NCBI GenBank assembly: GCA_031213475.1
Contig: JARUPZ010000020.1
Span: forward strand, 10,529,562-10,593,561
Origin: Nereocystis luetkeana
Taxonomy: Eukaryota > Sar > Phaeophyceae > Laminariales > Laminariaceae
Direction of reading: 5' to 3'
DNA length: 64,000 nt
Shown in pieces: positions 44,998-56,679 of the stretch (the first letter of the stretch is position 1; each line of letters begins with the position of its first letter). The notes beneath the pieces were generated by a model that made no database searches, was not told the origin of the DNA, and saw only the letters and a program-made list of their open reading frames with translations. The translations under genes and the position numbers were made by a program.

Positions 44998-45563
44998 TCA
45001 GAGGAATCCACAGGCGGGAGGAGTAGCGATGGCGAGGGCTATAGCCAAGACAGCTGTTGCGATGACGATCACCGGGGCCTGGTCGAAGAAACCTCCACTC
45101 GTGGGGATAAGTTGCCATGGACGAAGACTCTTCTTGTGTAGGTTACGGCCTTTCAGCCATAGACGACAAGGAGGGGGGAAGGGGGTGAGGCGGCTGGCGC
45201 CTGAACAGTCGTGGATGACTACTAGGATTCTGATTAGTCGGGGGGAGGGGGGGATCAGAGCATCAGGGCATGTCTGTTTTCTATCTATTGGATTGCGTTC
45301 ATATTCGTTGTTTTCCCGTGCTCGATGGTGGCAGGTGTGAGTAATTTTGTTGGGATGTCCCTGACCCATGTGTAGTGGCATCTCTGTTCCGTTGCAGTGC
45401 CCGCAGGGTGTGTTTTGTTCAAAGCGCGTGTTTGGCTCACACAGGTTGCCACAATGTGATGCCCCCTCTTGTCTTCGAATGATGATACCGTCTTCGTTTT
45501 TGTATTCTGGCCAGTTGATGCTGGGAATTTCAATATCCACATCTCTGTGTCTGGCTGCTGCCT
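44998..45563 (-). CDS. Cys/His-rich open frame, possible piggyBac-like transposase tail
   Basis: The frame opens after a plausible acceptor (TACAATATAG|GC) and reads through DVDIEIPSINWPEYKNEDG, then CGNLC, CGHC and HPNKITHTCHH. The spacing C-x3-C-x11-C-x2-C followed about 20 residues later by H-x5-H-x-C-H-H resembles the C-terminal zinc-binding region of piggyBac-type transposases. A C-terminal hydrophobic run (VIVIATAVLAIALAIA) is not expected there and may lie beyond the real exon end. Three TTAA/CCCTTT MITE copies in the window make a piggyBac source plausible. The catalytic Asp region was not found. Tentative. Confidence 0.25.
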
Positions 45564-46063
45564 ATATTGTAATTGTTTGTCGACGAAAGCTCAAGACAGG
45601 GGGGTTACTAATTTGTGAATTACGTATGATACTCGCTCAACCACGACATGTGGGGAGTTGTTATACTGTTGCCTCATCGTGGCGCATTGGTTTAGAACTC
45701 GTCAAAGAGAGGCACGGGCTTCCCCGAAGCATACGCACGTAGATGCATTGAGCAGGGAGGAGGCAGAAGGACACGCAAGGGGTAGGTTAGGCGGGTACCA
45801 CGCCGCACGGTCGACATACTGTACCCATCGGTGTTTGTATGGCGTAGAATAGGTTCGAAAGGCGTGGCAGATATAGGACATCGTGTGTAAACAACTGTCC
45901 ACACAGGGCCAGTTGGATTGAGCAAACATGTAGTAGATTCATAATATAAAGCAAAATATTTGATGCAACAATGTGTACTGTTTCCGCATATATATCTATA
46001 AATACAGGGGGCGCGTATGACTGTCAGCGTCTTGTGGCGGTTCACCGTACAAACCCACTAGAT

Positions 46064-46620
46064 GTCGGTGTGGTGGGTGCGTTTTCGACTGCACTGTAGG
46101 GTCGCCCTTTTTTGGGCACCCTCCAGCGGGTACGGTCGCATACCCTCCAGAGGGTTTTGGGGGGTGGCGTCAGCCTCCACAGCGTGCGCGCCGGAAAACT
46201 CTGAACGTCGATGTGGTGGGTCTGAAAATTGCCGTGCGATAGTGTCACCCAATTTTGGGCACCCTCCAGAGGAAAAGATATTCTGCCCTCCAGAGGGTTT
46301 CTACTGTGACGCCGGCCTCCAGAGCGTGCGCGGCCGACCACTCTGTACGTCGGTGTGGTGGGTCTAAAATTTACCGCACCATAGTATCGCCAAATTTTGG
46401 GCACCCTCCAGAGGGAAAGATATTCTGCCCGCCAGAGGGTTTTTGTTGTGACGTCGGCCTCCAGAGCGTGCGCGGCCGACCACTCTGTACGTCGGTGTGG
46501 TGGGCCTAAAATTTACCGCACGATAGTATAGCCCATTTTTGGGCACCCTCCAGAGGGTAATATATCTTGCCCTCCAGAGGGTGTTTGGTGGTAGCCGATT
46601 GGCCACGTGTGTAGCTTGCA
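46064..46620. repeat. 142 bp tandem array, about 4 units, with CCCTCCAGAGGG palindromes
   Basis: GTCG(G/A)TGTGGTGGG begins units at 46064, 46207, 46349 and 46491. Each unit carries TTTTGGGCACCCTCCAGAGG, a second CCCTCCAGAGGG-like site about 30 bp on, and a GCCTCCAGAGCGTGCGCG phrase. Units are about 85-95% alike. Confidence 0.85.
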
Positions 46621-46629
46621 ACAAGTGAG

Positions 46630-46650
46630 CCCCCCCCCCCCCCCCCCCCC
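46630..46650 (+). repeat. Poly-C tract (about 21)
   Basis: An uninterrupted run of C directly downstream of the 142 bp array and 60 bp before the third TIR element. Confidence 0.9.
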
Positions 46651-46710
46651 AATTACAGGTGGGTGTCTGTTTTATACCCTATATTACTGTTCCTAAAAAG
46701 AAGGAGTTTA

Positions 46711-47666
46711 GCCGAAATCACGTATATCTGGCACGTTTGGGCCAAGGTAAGGTACACTGCTTTGCATTGTGAGTTAATGTGAGAACAACAACAACAAACA
46801 ACACACACACACACCAAAAAAAGTACAATTCTCAGGCCAGGGCTCCAGCTTTGGGCCAGACTGACATCGTACCTGATCTTGACTCTAAAAGGAAAGGTAT
46901 ACCTGCATTGGTCTACTCTCTCCCAACTGATTTTGGCGAATTTCGAACCAGTCAGAGAGGCCATACGTACACTGCTGTTTTTTCTTTGCGTATGAGTCTG
47001 CGGTCTGCGGTCCCTCGGTTGCAGTTTTTGCGTATAAACCATTAATATGTACTTGTACTTGTACTTGAATGCACGAGTTTATGCATACAGTAGTGCATAC
47101 GTACGCTGATTTCACTTCCGCTTATGCTTTCATTTTTTTTTTCTATTTATGGGGTGTACGAAATGCTTTATTTAGTTGTTGTGAATTCTGTTTTCTATTA
47201 TTACAGAAGTAATACTTCGTATTGCAGCACAAGGGGCACACATGCGGCGGTTCGTCTGCCCCAGCCGTCGTCGAGGTGGTCTCAGGTTTTGTACGAGTAC
47301 GACAAAATAATTTCGTGCCGAGCATGCCGTTCCGCGAGGATGGCCTCTAGAAGCTTCTAAGCTGGTAACGGCGGGGAGGGGGCGCCAGAATACATTCTCT
47401 TGGCGCTTCCGCCCCGGCGAAGCAGACGCACCCTGTTTCCTCTCTGCGGGTCCAAGTGGCGCCCGTGGTACCTATACCTTCAAGAAAACAGAAAAAAAAA
47501 AACAGATTTTGGAGGCCACACGCGCTATGTTCAGGCCCAGAAAAAGAATATCATGGTTGTTCATGGACTGAACACCGCTCGTGGCGCGCGCTTTTTACTT
47601 GGGTTTAGGATGCACCTAAATCTGGCCCAAATGGATAAAGCGTACCCGATTTTTGCCACTACCCTG
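46711..47666 (+). mobile_element. TIR element copy 3
   Basis: The left arm (GCCGAAATCACGTATATCTG) and right arm (CCGATTTTTGCCACTACCCTG) are more diverged than in copy 2. The internal blocks GGCCAGACTGACATCGTACC, GAGGCCATACGTACA, GGTCCAAGTG and GAGGCCACACGC are all present in order. The core includes GTTTATGCATACAG and GGGGTGTACG. An intact-core reference against which copy 1 shows its LINE insertion. Confidence 0.65.
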
Positions 47667-48732
47667 AAAAAATACCTGGTAGTAGTGTTCAAGGTATGTT
47701 ACGAGTACACGTTCCAATATTGCTCGCACCATATACATACACGTTTCAACTTTGCTGCAGTAGGGACAGACGCAATGCCATGCCGTGGGTGAACGTTCGT
47801 TCTTTCAAGGTGTACTGCATTTATTTGTGGTTCTGAGGTCCTACTGTACCCAACATATCGAGCTCACCTCCTCCACGTTATTTGTCGCAGTACGGCCAGC
47901 AGATAGATAGTGTGCCGACACCTACCTGCCTGCGACTCCGTGGCCATCGGGCATGGGATAAACACAGGAGTATTACGTGCAGCATAAATGTCAGCATACA
48001 CTACTGGCGCAGTTCTCGTAGCAGTAGTAGTCGGGGTAGTACTATACATATACTTCTAGTACCAAGCACAGTAGTAGTGTAATAATAGTAGCGTACGGCA
48101 GAGTAGTTATGTCGTTCCCTTCCAAGACAGATGCAGGCGCATACGTTTAGCAAGAACAGCGCCAATGTCACAGGGAACAATTTTGCTTCACCAGTGCTGC
48201 TGTGTCGTGGGTGAACGCCGCACGCATATATTAATCCCAGTAAATAACCATAAAAAAATTATGAAGGATGCGCTACTGTACGTCATCCTTGTTTTCTGCA
48301 ACCCTTTTTTTGCTGTGGGCTCGATACACGATTGATTATCCAATGTGCCTCCAGCAGAGATTGATTACAAAAAAGTTTTGTTCCTGCAGTTCTGTTTCAA
48401 AAACATATCTCCAACCTCAACAGAATGAATGCGTAAAAAAAGCCCCTTATTGGCAGTGCTAAACTTTGCCGCTACTGTGGCTGTGGCCTTGACATATTCT
48501 ACTGCACGTACGACGTCTATCGCTATCCATTGCAGGCGTAGTACGTACGCGGAAGAGCAGTAGTAGCGGCCATCAGTTCGCCGAGGCGAAGCCGGCCCCC
48601 TTATATCGATGTACATCACCGACGACAACATATATATTGAGAAACGTGCCAACCGATCACCCTGCTTTGCTTTACTGCCGACAATAGACTCGTCCATTGC
48701 AGCGCCATACTGAAAATATATACCAGGTTAGG

Positions 48733-48748
48733 TACCAGGTACCTGGTA
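48733..48748. repeat. Perfect TACCAGGTACCTGGTA palindrome
   Basis: One of three perfect copies (also 15969-15984 and 31321-31336). Here it is flanked by a TACCAGG half-site at 48721 and a CCTGGTACC site about 60 bp on, forming a cluster. Confidence 0.9.
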
Positions 48749-50459
48749 TACAGCAGCCCTGGAGATTGTATTGCTGCTGAAATACCGTCCATTGTGTATA
48801 CCTGGTACCAAGCGAGTACAAGGTACGGTCCACAGGGTGTCACACCCTAACCCTATTATTTAGCTATGTTGATTGAGGACTAGAAGTAGAACGAAAAGGT
48901 TTCATACGTTCATTTATTGTGATCGATTCGTTCTAAACTGGCCTGAAAGTCCAACGAAGCGGTTTTACTCCGTGCCCGTACATTATAGCAACCAGTGTAC
49001 TTCTTTTTTGCTATGTTTTGTTTTTAGTGAGTTCCCGGCGGGGAGGGCTTCAGAGGAGCCGGATATATATGCGTTTGAGTTGAAAATGTGTGGGAAAACG
49101 AGGAAATGAGTGGGCGTAAACATACCAGGTATTTGGCACAATTCTCAAGTAGCGACTACAAGGGTATAAGAACACGCCGGCCATCGATCGGGAGTCTTCG
49201 ACCAGGATCGACTGTATCGAAGATCGCAGAAACCCAAGATCCAAATTCGATTTGGTGAAATCGGGAAATTCGAGGGTTGAATGACACACGCATGTATGTG
49301 CAGCTGACAACTAACTATTAATAATCGATTGAATGGGCATCTCTCAACATTGCTTCTTACCATACTCACGGGCATTTTACTGCTACTCGTACTGCAGTTA
49401 GTTGTCACAGCGAGTTTTCAACTTCCTGCCGCTGTCAGCCGGCTATTGCCTACCGGTATTTCAGTGCAGCTTTTCTTCCACACAAACATGTTTATGTAGC
49501 GACCATAGACGGTTCTGTTGATGTTCAGGGTGTGATCTGTAGTTGTCTAGGGTTGTGATAATTTTTGCTTGCTCCATCCCATCGAAGGCAACTCCAATAG
49601 CACCGTAACATACGTGTCTATGCACATATGTACTATATACTATATGTATGGGCCGATCTACTGTTGTTGTTGTTGTTGTTGATATACCTACACACATCAA
49701 ACTCGCCGATAAACGCACGAACACTTCGACAACATTCCAGGGAACAGGCGCGAAACTACTATTATTAGTGTACGTTACACGGCCGACCCCGCGTACATAA
49801 TGTAAATGATAAATTTATGATCGATACTCCTACTGTATAGTAGTGTGAAATGTAACGTCCCCGACATGCTGCAAAAAACAGAGCGCGGAGAGCCTGACAT
49901 ACCATTATTTGACAAGCACGTGGCGAGGGCGTGTAAATGTTGGCCAAGAGCACATCAACTACGATTACATCGAAGGGGCATACCCGAGCCAGAGTGCAGG
50001 GTACGCGCTCGTAGAGTAGTATTAACAGTGACTCCAGGTACAGTAGATACTAAGTCTTCGAATTGCAAATGTTCGCCACTCACATTCAAAAGTGTGTCGT
50101 TGTTGTGTGCTGGTATCTTGCTAGGCTGCTGTGCACTAGTGGTACCCCAATATTAATAGCAGCTTCCTGTACTGCCGCAGAAGAAGCTAAAATAGCTTTC
50201 TGAATCAACGAGTGAGTGCCAATGATTGCTGCTGCTGGTGTGGGCGCAGCCCTCAATGTAGCCGGAGGCAGAGAATGAATGGTATTACTCCTGCTCTACG
50301 CCTACTTGCTTTGCCGAAGAGATTTTTTTTTTTATGGTTGCAAGTGATGTGAGTACAGCATAATAAGCTTTTCCGTGTTTTGCTTTTCCGCTTCCCCTTT
50401 TGCCTCCACACCCACCCCTACTCACTATTACTATATACTATTTTGTCCTTTGTTCCCCT

Positions 50460-50511
<52 letters not shown>
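50460..50511 (+). repeat. (CTA)n microsatellite
   Basis: About 17 uninterrupted CTA/TAC triplets, followed by an imperfect CTCCTACTAC end. Confidence 0.95.
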
Positions 50512-50513
<2 letters not shown>

Positions 50514-52439
50514 CTACTACATTTTCACAGAAATTTCAAGTGAGTGTTTCATCTTCCACAAGGGCGCAAGAGGAGAGTATGCCAGAAGAAGCATTCCTTT
50601 CCGAATATCACAATACATACGTTAAAGTATGTAAATAATCGGATCATTCATGGTGGTTGTTGTTGAGACTGTACGACGAGTAGTATCAACCATTATGATG
50701 GATACATGGACGTCCACCGGTCGCACGCTCCCGTCACTGGTCATGCCCGACATAGCGTCGAAAAATGAAGGCCATACTTGTAGCCAAAAATGGTGAGACT
50801 GCTGCTCTACACACTGCCCACGGGGAATGTGGGCAGTGGGAGAGCGACTGCGGTATACAGATACTCGTACATGCAATCTCCTATTTGTTGTATAATATCC
50901 AACCCACATGTGATCCGTGAACAGTTGGTGGTGCCGATATACGGTACGTAGCTCCGCGGACTCGATACAACACACGACACACAGACGGACTGCAAAACAT
51001 ATATATATATATTCATGCTGCGATATCGGTCGTTCCGCTTTTACCCGATACACAGAAAAAAACAGCGATAATCAACCGCGCCATCTTGAATGACTAACGA
51101 TGCACCCTGCAGAGGCGCAGCTGCTGCTGCTGCTGCAGAACCCTTGGTTGGAAGAGGAAACCCTCGTGATTCCACGACAGGGTGGGTTGTGAGGAGCGTA
51201 CCGGTGTGTTGTCTGACCAGTCGAGTAAATCGGGTATATTGGACCTATGAATCAGTTGTGTACTGTATGATACATATTAATAGTAATATTTTAATCTTAT
51301 GAAATTTAAAATACGTCATCAGTTTCTGAAGCCCGCAAGTAAATTTCCCAGTAAGTACATGCTACGAGAAGTTGATTACAACAATATAAATCTCTTGCAC
51401 ATTGTCGGATGGCAAAATAAATAAATAAATAAAATATAAATCTCTTCATTTTTTGGAATGTTTGTGGGAGACGAATGAATGTTGAAGCTTTACGCTACAC
51501 ATAACATCATAGGTATAGGCCGGATGTCAACCCCACTTAGTCTAATAATATCTTTTGATAACAAGGGCAGCACAGCACAGCAGCAGTAGCAGCAGCGCAC
51601 GAGCACCTCTAACCGTCGGGAGGATGTCGAAAACACGAAGACTAATAATGATGAATGCCTGACGGACAAACAGTCCCATTATTATTAATAAGCACGATCG
51701 GTTGATCGTTCTGTGGGCTCTACACACCTAACCATTCGTTCCACCCATCGACCTTCATCTACGTAGTAGCCGTCGTAGGGCACATACATTCAAAATAGTG
51801 TCCGTGCTGAAGTAGCGGCAGCAAAAACAAGTGTGGTTTATCTGCAACCACGAAGTACGACGAGTGAAAAAACACATGCGCAACGCACTGGGTACAAAAC
51901 ACGGGACACGAACATACACACACTTCTTAAGTTAAAGCCCTCCTACTCGTATGTATGCAGTAGACAGTGTGCAGACAACAAGGAATACCAAAAGTGAAAT
52001 AAAAACAACGATGCTCTACGTATACCAGCCCGCAAACAGAGAACAAAACTATTGTAAGAGGAAGACGGAGGAAATTACGCGTCCTGGAGTATTTCGAACA
52101 CTGGTGTTACGTAAAGGCGAATCGACCCAACTCGAAGTACTCTGTTGCACAGGGTTAGCACTGCAAAAATTTTCGAACTAGCCGTACCGATATATATATT
52201 AACAACAACAACGAGTGGAACAGGATGTCAGTAACAGGGAGGGAACCACGTCCCAAGAGGAGGTTTCGTGCAAGTTGGGACGGAGATGTTGATTAGGGGA
52301 GAATGCTTGGTACGGCCAGAGACACACAGAGAGCGAAACGGTGGGGGTTATTTCCTCGGTACGAGCGATAACAGTATCGGACAGTACCACCCTTTCTGCG
52401 CGTTTGAAGGTACGCGCAGCAGAAATGCATTCGTCGTTA

Positions 52440-55010
52440 TTATGGGCAGTGGATTGTCGTTCAATGCTTCTTCTTCGGAAGCGTTATAGATTTGACTTTT
52501 AATTTTGAGGTGGGAGGAGGCCATGATCGGCGTTGGAGCAACACGAAGAAGTGAGGGCAGCGAGAGCAAACCTACCGAGAAGAGAGAGACCGAGACGGTG
52601 GGGGGGGTGGGGGGGGTTTTCTTGGGTACGTTCGTTCGATCGATAGCAGAGTCTCTCTCCGAGAAGAATGGGCCTCAGACTGCAAACAATGCCGCACAAC
52701 CTTATGCACGTCGGAATATATATACGGTCAGAAGTTACAACTCAGTCATTTTCAGGGACAGCGGGTTGTCTTTCGATGTTTCTTGAGAATTATTTGGAGG
52801 GAGGACTTAGCCCTTGCGTTCGGAGGGGGCAATCACATATTTCAAAGCAGTAGTGACTGGGGGAAGGTAGGGACGACGACCGAATTACAGAGAAAGCGGA
52901 AAGGCGGGAAATAATTGCCTGGTGCACGACCGATAGTATGCTATCAATAGTATAACGTATGACAGCAATACCCCGCGACCTTCCAGTTCGAGTTTGTCGA
53001 ATAGTCGAGACAATGGTTGGTATACGCCGTTGTGGAAACAAAGGGACAAATGCCAACGAATGGTTAATTTAGTTTGATTGGCTTAGGTTTACGGTTACCG
53101 TACGGTTGCTGTGAGGGCGAGTCTAGTTCGTATCGTACCTCGTACACCGTTTCCCTCAACCATCCGATCGAAGTATACGTCAGCTCCCCTCCGCATGTCC
53201 GACCTTCTGTCTGTTGAAGGCTTCGCGCAGCAGTCACAAAGCATCCCAGTTCAAGGTACTAGATTGATGGACAGCGGGTTCTCGTTTGATTTTCCATCGG
53301 AAGTGTTCGGGGAGGGCGGGTTGACCCTTGCGGTTGGAGGTGACAAGGCTAGGGTTGCGATAAATTGTGGTTGAGGTGGTAGGGGGTTAAGGGGGCCGTG
53401 CTACAGAGAGAGAAAAATATTGTAGGGCTCTTTCCTCCGTACTGCCGACAGCAGTAGTATCAGACAGCAATGCCGCGCAACCTCCTGCACGTTGAAAATC
53501 ACGCGCAGGAGTTACAAACAAGGCAATTAATTATTATAAACAGCGGGTGGTCGTTTGTTACTTCTTCGGAAAGCTGGCGGAGAGGACTCTGCCTCTGCGG
53601 TTGGAGGTAGCAAGGTTAGAGTTGGAGGAAGCGATGCGTACGGAGCGTGGGTAACGAAGGCTGGGCTACAGTAAGAGGGAGAAGGTGGGGGCGTTCTCCT
53701 AGGTACCACCGATAGCAGCGTCAGGCAGCAAATCCAACGGAAGGCCTGGGCGATAAAACGTACGCAGAGCAGTTACAAACCAGCCATTTTTATAGACGTC
53801 GGGTTTCGGCCGATGCTTCTTAGGAGGTGCATGGAGGGGAGACCTTGTCCTTGCGATTGGAGGTGGCAAGGCCAGGGGTGGCAGCAGTAGTTGGGGAGAT
53901 GGGGTAACCAGGGCCGGGCTTCGGAAGGAACGAGACGGCGGTGATTTCTCCCTTAACAAGACTGGTAGCAGTGTCAAGCAGTAATACCGCACAAATGCCT
54001 GCAAGTTGGATTTTACGCGCAGCGGATACAAAGCAGCTATTTATATGGATACCCGGTTGTTCTTCGATGCTTCTTAGGAAGTTCTAGGGGGGAAGGGCGT
54101 ATACTTATTTGTCGCTTGTATTAGTCGCTTGACCATAAACCACGCATCCCTTTCGAGACGGAGCACCGTGGTAGTGTTCGAGGAAAGGGAACTTGGCCCT
54201 TGCGATAGGAGGTGGCAAGGTTAGGGGTGTGCAGTAGTAGTAGTTGGCGGGATGGGGTGGCCAGGGCTGGACAACAGAGGGAGCGAGACGACGGGTGCTC
54301 GCTCTTTAGTAGTGCGACCGGTAGCAATATGAGCCAGCACTACCGCACAACCTCCTTCACGTTGGAGCGTACGCGAAGCAGTTACGAAGGAGGTAGTTTA
54401 ACGGATACCGGGTTGTCCTTCGATTCTCCCAGGGTTCTACACTATTTGACTTTTTCGTGGCATGGCCATGGTACTAGCCGTGGCATACCATGGCATCCCC
54501 ACGGCATCCCATGGCGCGGCATAGGACTACATGGCGCCGTGGGGGGTGTCGTGGCATGCCATGGGTGGCACTATGGCAACCCTAGCGGGATTCCCACGGT
54601 ATGTCGCGAAAAAGGACAATAATTAACGTATTTCTCAGGAAATAAATGTTGAAGGCGTACTTACTTGTTGCTTGCCGTAGTACTTTGACAGTAGACCACG
54701 AATCGATTTCGAGACGGAGCAACGTGGAAATGTTAGGGGGCAGGGAACTTGGCCCTTGACGTTGGCGGTCGCATGATTGGGAGCGAGAACATGAGTTGTG
54801 TTAGGTGGTTGATCAGGGCCAAGCTACAGAAGAAGCACGATGGGGGAAATCTTCCCTTATTACGACCGATAGCAATAATATCAGACAGCAATACGTAACA
54901 ACAATTAATTGGGCAACAGTCCTAAATCTGACATTTTTAAAGAAAGCGGGTTGTCGTTCGACGCTTCTTCGAAGTGTTTGAGGACATTTAGCCCGTGGAC
55001 TCAGGAGAAG
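52440..55010. repeat. Diverged satellite, about 260 bp period
   Basis: The phrase CGGGTTGTCGTTCGATGCTT, with variants, recurs near 52452, 52761, 53272, 53540, 53799, 54050, 54410 and 54945, at roughly 260 bp steps or multiples. In between, the same order repeats: GGAAGT, CCCTTGCG-TTGGAGGTGGCA, GGGCTACAG, GAGACGG, ACCGATAGCAGTATCAG and CGCAGCAGTTACAAA. Units are about 65-75% alike, so this is an old tandem array. No coding frame persists across units. Confidence 0.75.
54455..54605. repeat. CCATGG-rich palindromic insertion in the satellite
   Basis: CATGGCATGGCCATGGTAC, CCATGGCATCCC and GGCATGCCATGG phrases crowd into about 150 bp, with CCATGG or GCATGC every 10-25 bp. It interrupts one satellite unit. 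Confidence 0.65.
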
Positions 55011-55149
55011 GAGAACAGGGAGGTACATCTAGGTTTCGTTGTTTCAAGTTGTTGGAACAATCGTTTCACTCTGTGTTCCTTGTGGTTTGGATTTTCAGTT
55101 ATTGCATTATTTTTTGGGTGTATGTTGACACTCACTGTTTGGTCCCATT

Positions 55150-55800
55150 TTTTCCATCCCATTTATTATCTTCGCCGTTCTTTCCTCTCTCCCTCCTATT
55201 AAAAGTCGTAACTCAGATCCGGGGTCACACCGTGGGATTGCCTCCCCTCTCTCCGCTACGGTTCGTGCCTTGACTGTCGCTACGGCTCGTGCCTAGCTTG
55301 TGTATCGCGTTGATACGTACTTTAGCCAATTCTTCCCTCGTCGACTCGGGTCGAATTGCGCCTACGCCCACACTAAGCGCTCTCAGCAGTACATTCCGAG
55401 ATACTTCTGCAAACAAATTCATCACATTGATTGGTGGATGGTAAATAAATGAAATAAGAACAAAATATATATATATATATATATATATTGATAGTATGGA
55501 GATTAATAGTAGTAGCATTGATAGTAATAGTCATACAATAATAGAGTATCAGAAGAGTAATAATAATAACAATAATTATTAGGATGATAATATAGTATAC
55601 CAGGTATGGAATATGATACCCACTTCGCTCTCGACGAAGCACACGACTTCCGAGTTCTCTGCGCGCTTGGAGACTTTTTTCTCGACGCGAGGAAGACCCT
55701 TTACCGTTTGCTTCTTCCCGTGTCGTGCCCGGCTGTTTGGACCTATCTGACCCGAGTAGGCCTGCTGAGTGGCCTGCTCTAGCGCTCGTGCGGCGGCGTA
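55150..55800 (-). repeat. Two dispersed-repeat fragments in one block
   Basis: 55150-55395 matches 40428-40630 and 55630-55800 matches 37020-37150. Their co-occurrence here suggests that both belong to one larger decayed element. Minus-strand reading is favoured by Arg/Ser-rich open frames (SARAGHSAGLLG). Confidence 0.5.
55464..55489. repeat. (AT)n microsatellite
   Basis: About 13 AT dinucleotides between two dispersed-repeat fragments (55150-55395 and 55630-55800). Confidence 0.95.
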
Positions 55801-56133
55801 ACAGGTAAGCGCAGAAGAAGAAGCTTTCCAAACCTGCTCAACGTCGGCACCTTCGTGACTATTAATAGTGTATTCAGATTTTGTAAGAGGTAATTTTGTA
55901 ACAGGTAATAATGCTCATCAGAGGGTACTACTACAGTAGTACTGTCAAAATAAGTTTCGATTGTAAATACATACGATTCAACCATGGCAACACTTGCAAT
56001 ATCGTATGCTTACGGCCGTAACTATTGAACACATATAACACCTGACAGGTGAAACGATGTACACGTGACCGCGGCGTCGAGGTATACGTCGACGGCAGTA
56101 GTAGTAGGAGTTTATTTTTAATTTGGCGAAAAT

Positions 56134-56678
56134 GCCAAAATCAGGTATTATACCTGATGATCCTTTTGATGAGCCGAAATCGGATACCTGATGATCCTTT
56201 TGAGCCGAAATCGGGTATACTAAAACCAAGTAAAGACAGCGCGCCACGAGCTGTGTTCTGTCCATGAGAGTATGGTAAAAACAATATTGCCCCTAAAGCA
56301 TTAAACGTGCCACATGGCCTGCAGTTAGTTTCTGAATTGTTTTGTTTTCCTTAGCGTGTAGATGATACCACGAGTACAGAGTTTATACGTTCACAGGGAA
56401 GAATTTCAACGGAGGGAGGGCAGACGCATAAGGAGAGAAAAAACAGGCAGTGTACGTATGACCTCTCTGATTGGTTCAAAGTTGGCCAAAATCAGTTGAA
56501 AGCTAGACGGATTACAAAAAAACAGGTATACCTTGGCCTTTTCGGGCCAAAATCGGTTACAATGTCAGCCTGGCCAATACCTGGTAAATAGCAGGGCTCC
56601 TGGGGTGTGTGTTTTGTACTTTTTTTTAGCATGTAACTGATTTTGGCCGAAAAGTGGCCAGGTATACCTGATTTTGGC
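56134..56678 (-). mobile_element. TIR element copy 4, short and inverted
   Basis: It starts GCCAAAATCAGGTATTATAC and ends GGTATACCTGATTTTGGC. The left half corresponds to the right arm of copies 1-3 (CAAGTAAAGACAGCGCGCCA) and the right half to their left arm (GTGTACGTATGACCTCTCTG, GCCAATAC-TGG), so the copy is inverted. The middle (56270-56400) is shorter than in copies 2 and 3. Confidence 0.65.
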
Positions 56679-56679
56679 A

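Larger units (their letters stand above)
47667..52440. other. Intergenic stretch, no supportable gene
   Basis: Open frames here are short and lack ATG, family resemblance or splice context; the longest (48365-48697, minus, 110 codons) is unassigned. Contents: a TACCAGGTACC cluster at 48720-48810, a GTT microsatellite near 49661-49681, the CTA microsatellite and an AAAT microsatellite near 51415-51435. Confidence 0.4.

Noticed and set aside
44738-45340. 200-codon plus-strand frame
   Set aside because: Overlaps the Cys/His-rich minus-strand frame, which has better protein character; no motif of its own.
45655-45720. tRNA-like GTGGCGCATTGGTTTAGAAC D-arm
   Set aside because: No T-arm (GTTCRANNC) at the right distance and no acceptor pairing.
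47868-47935. CTCACCTCC followed by a coil-sized interval on the minus strand
   Set aside because: The interval reads with a stop and without the coil motif in the phase required; TNNVEE in another frame is too short to support.
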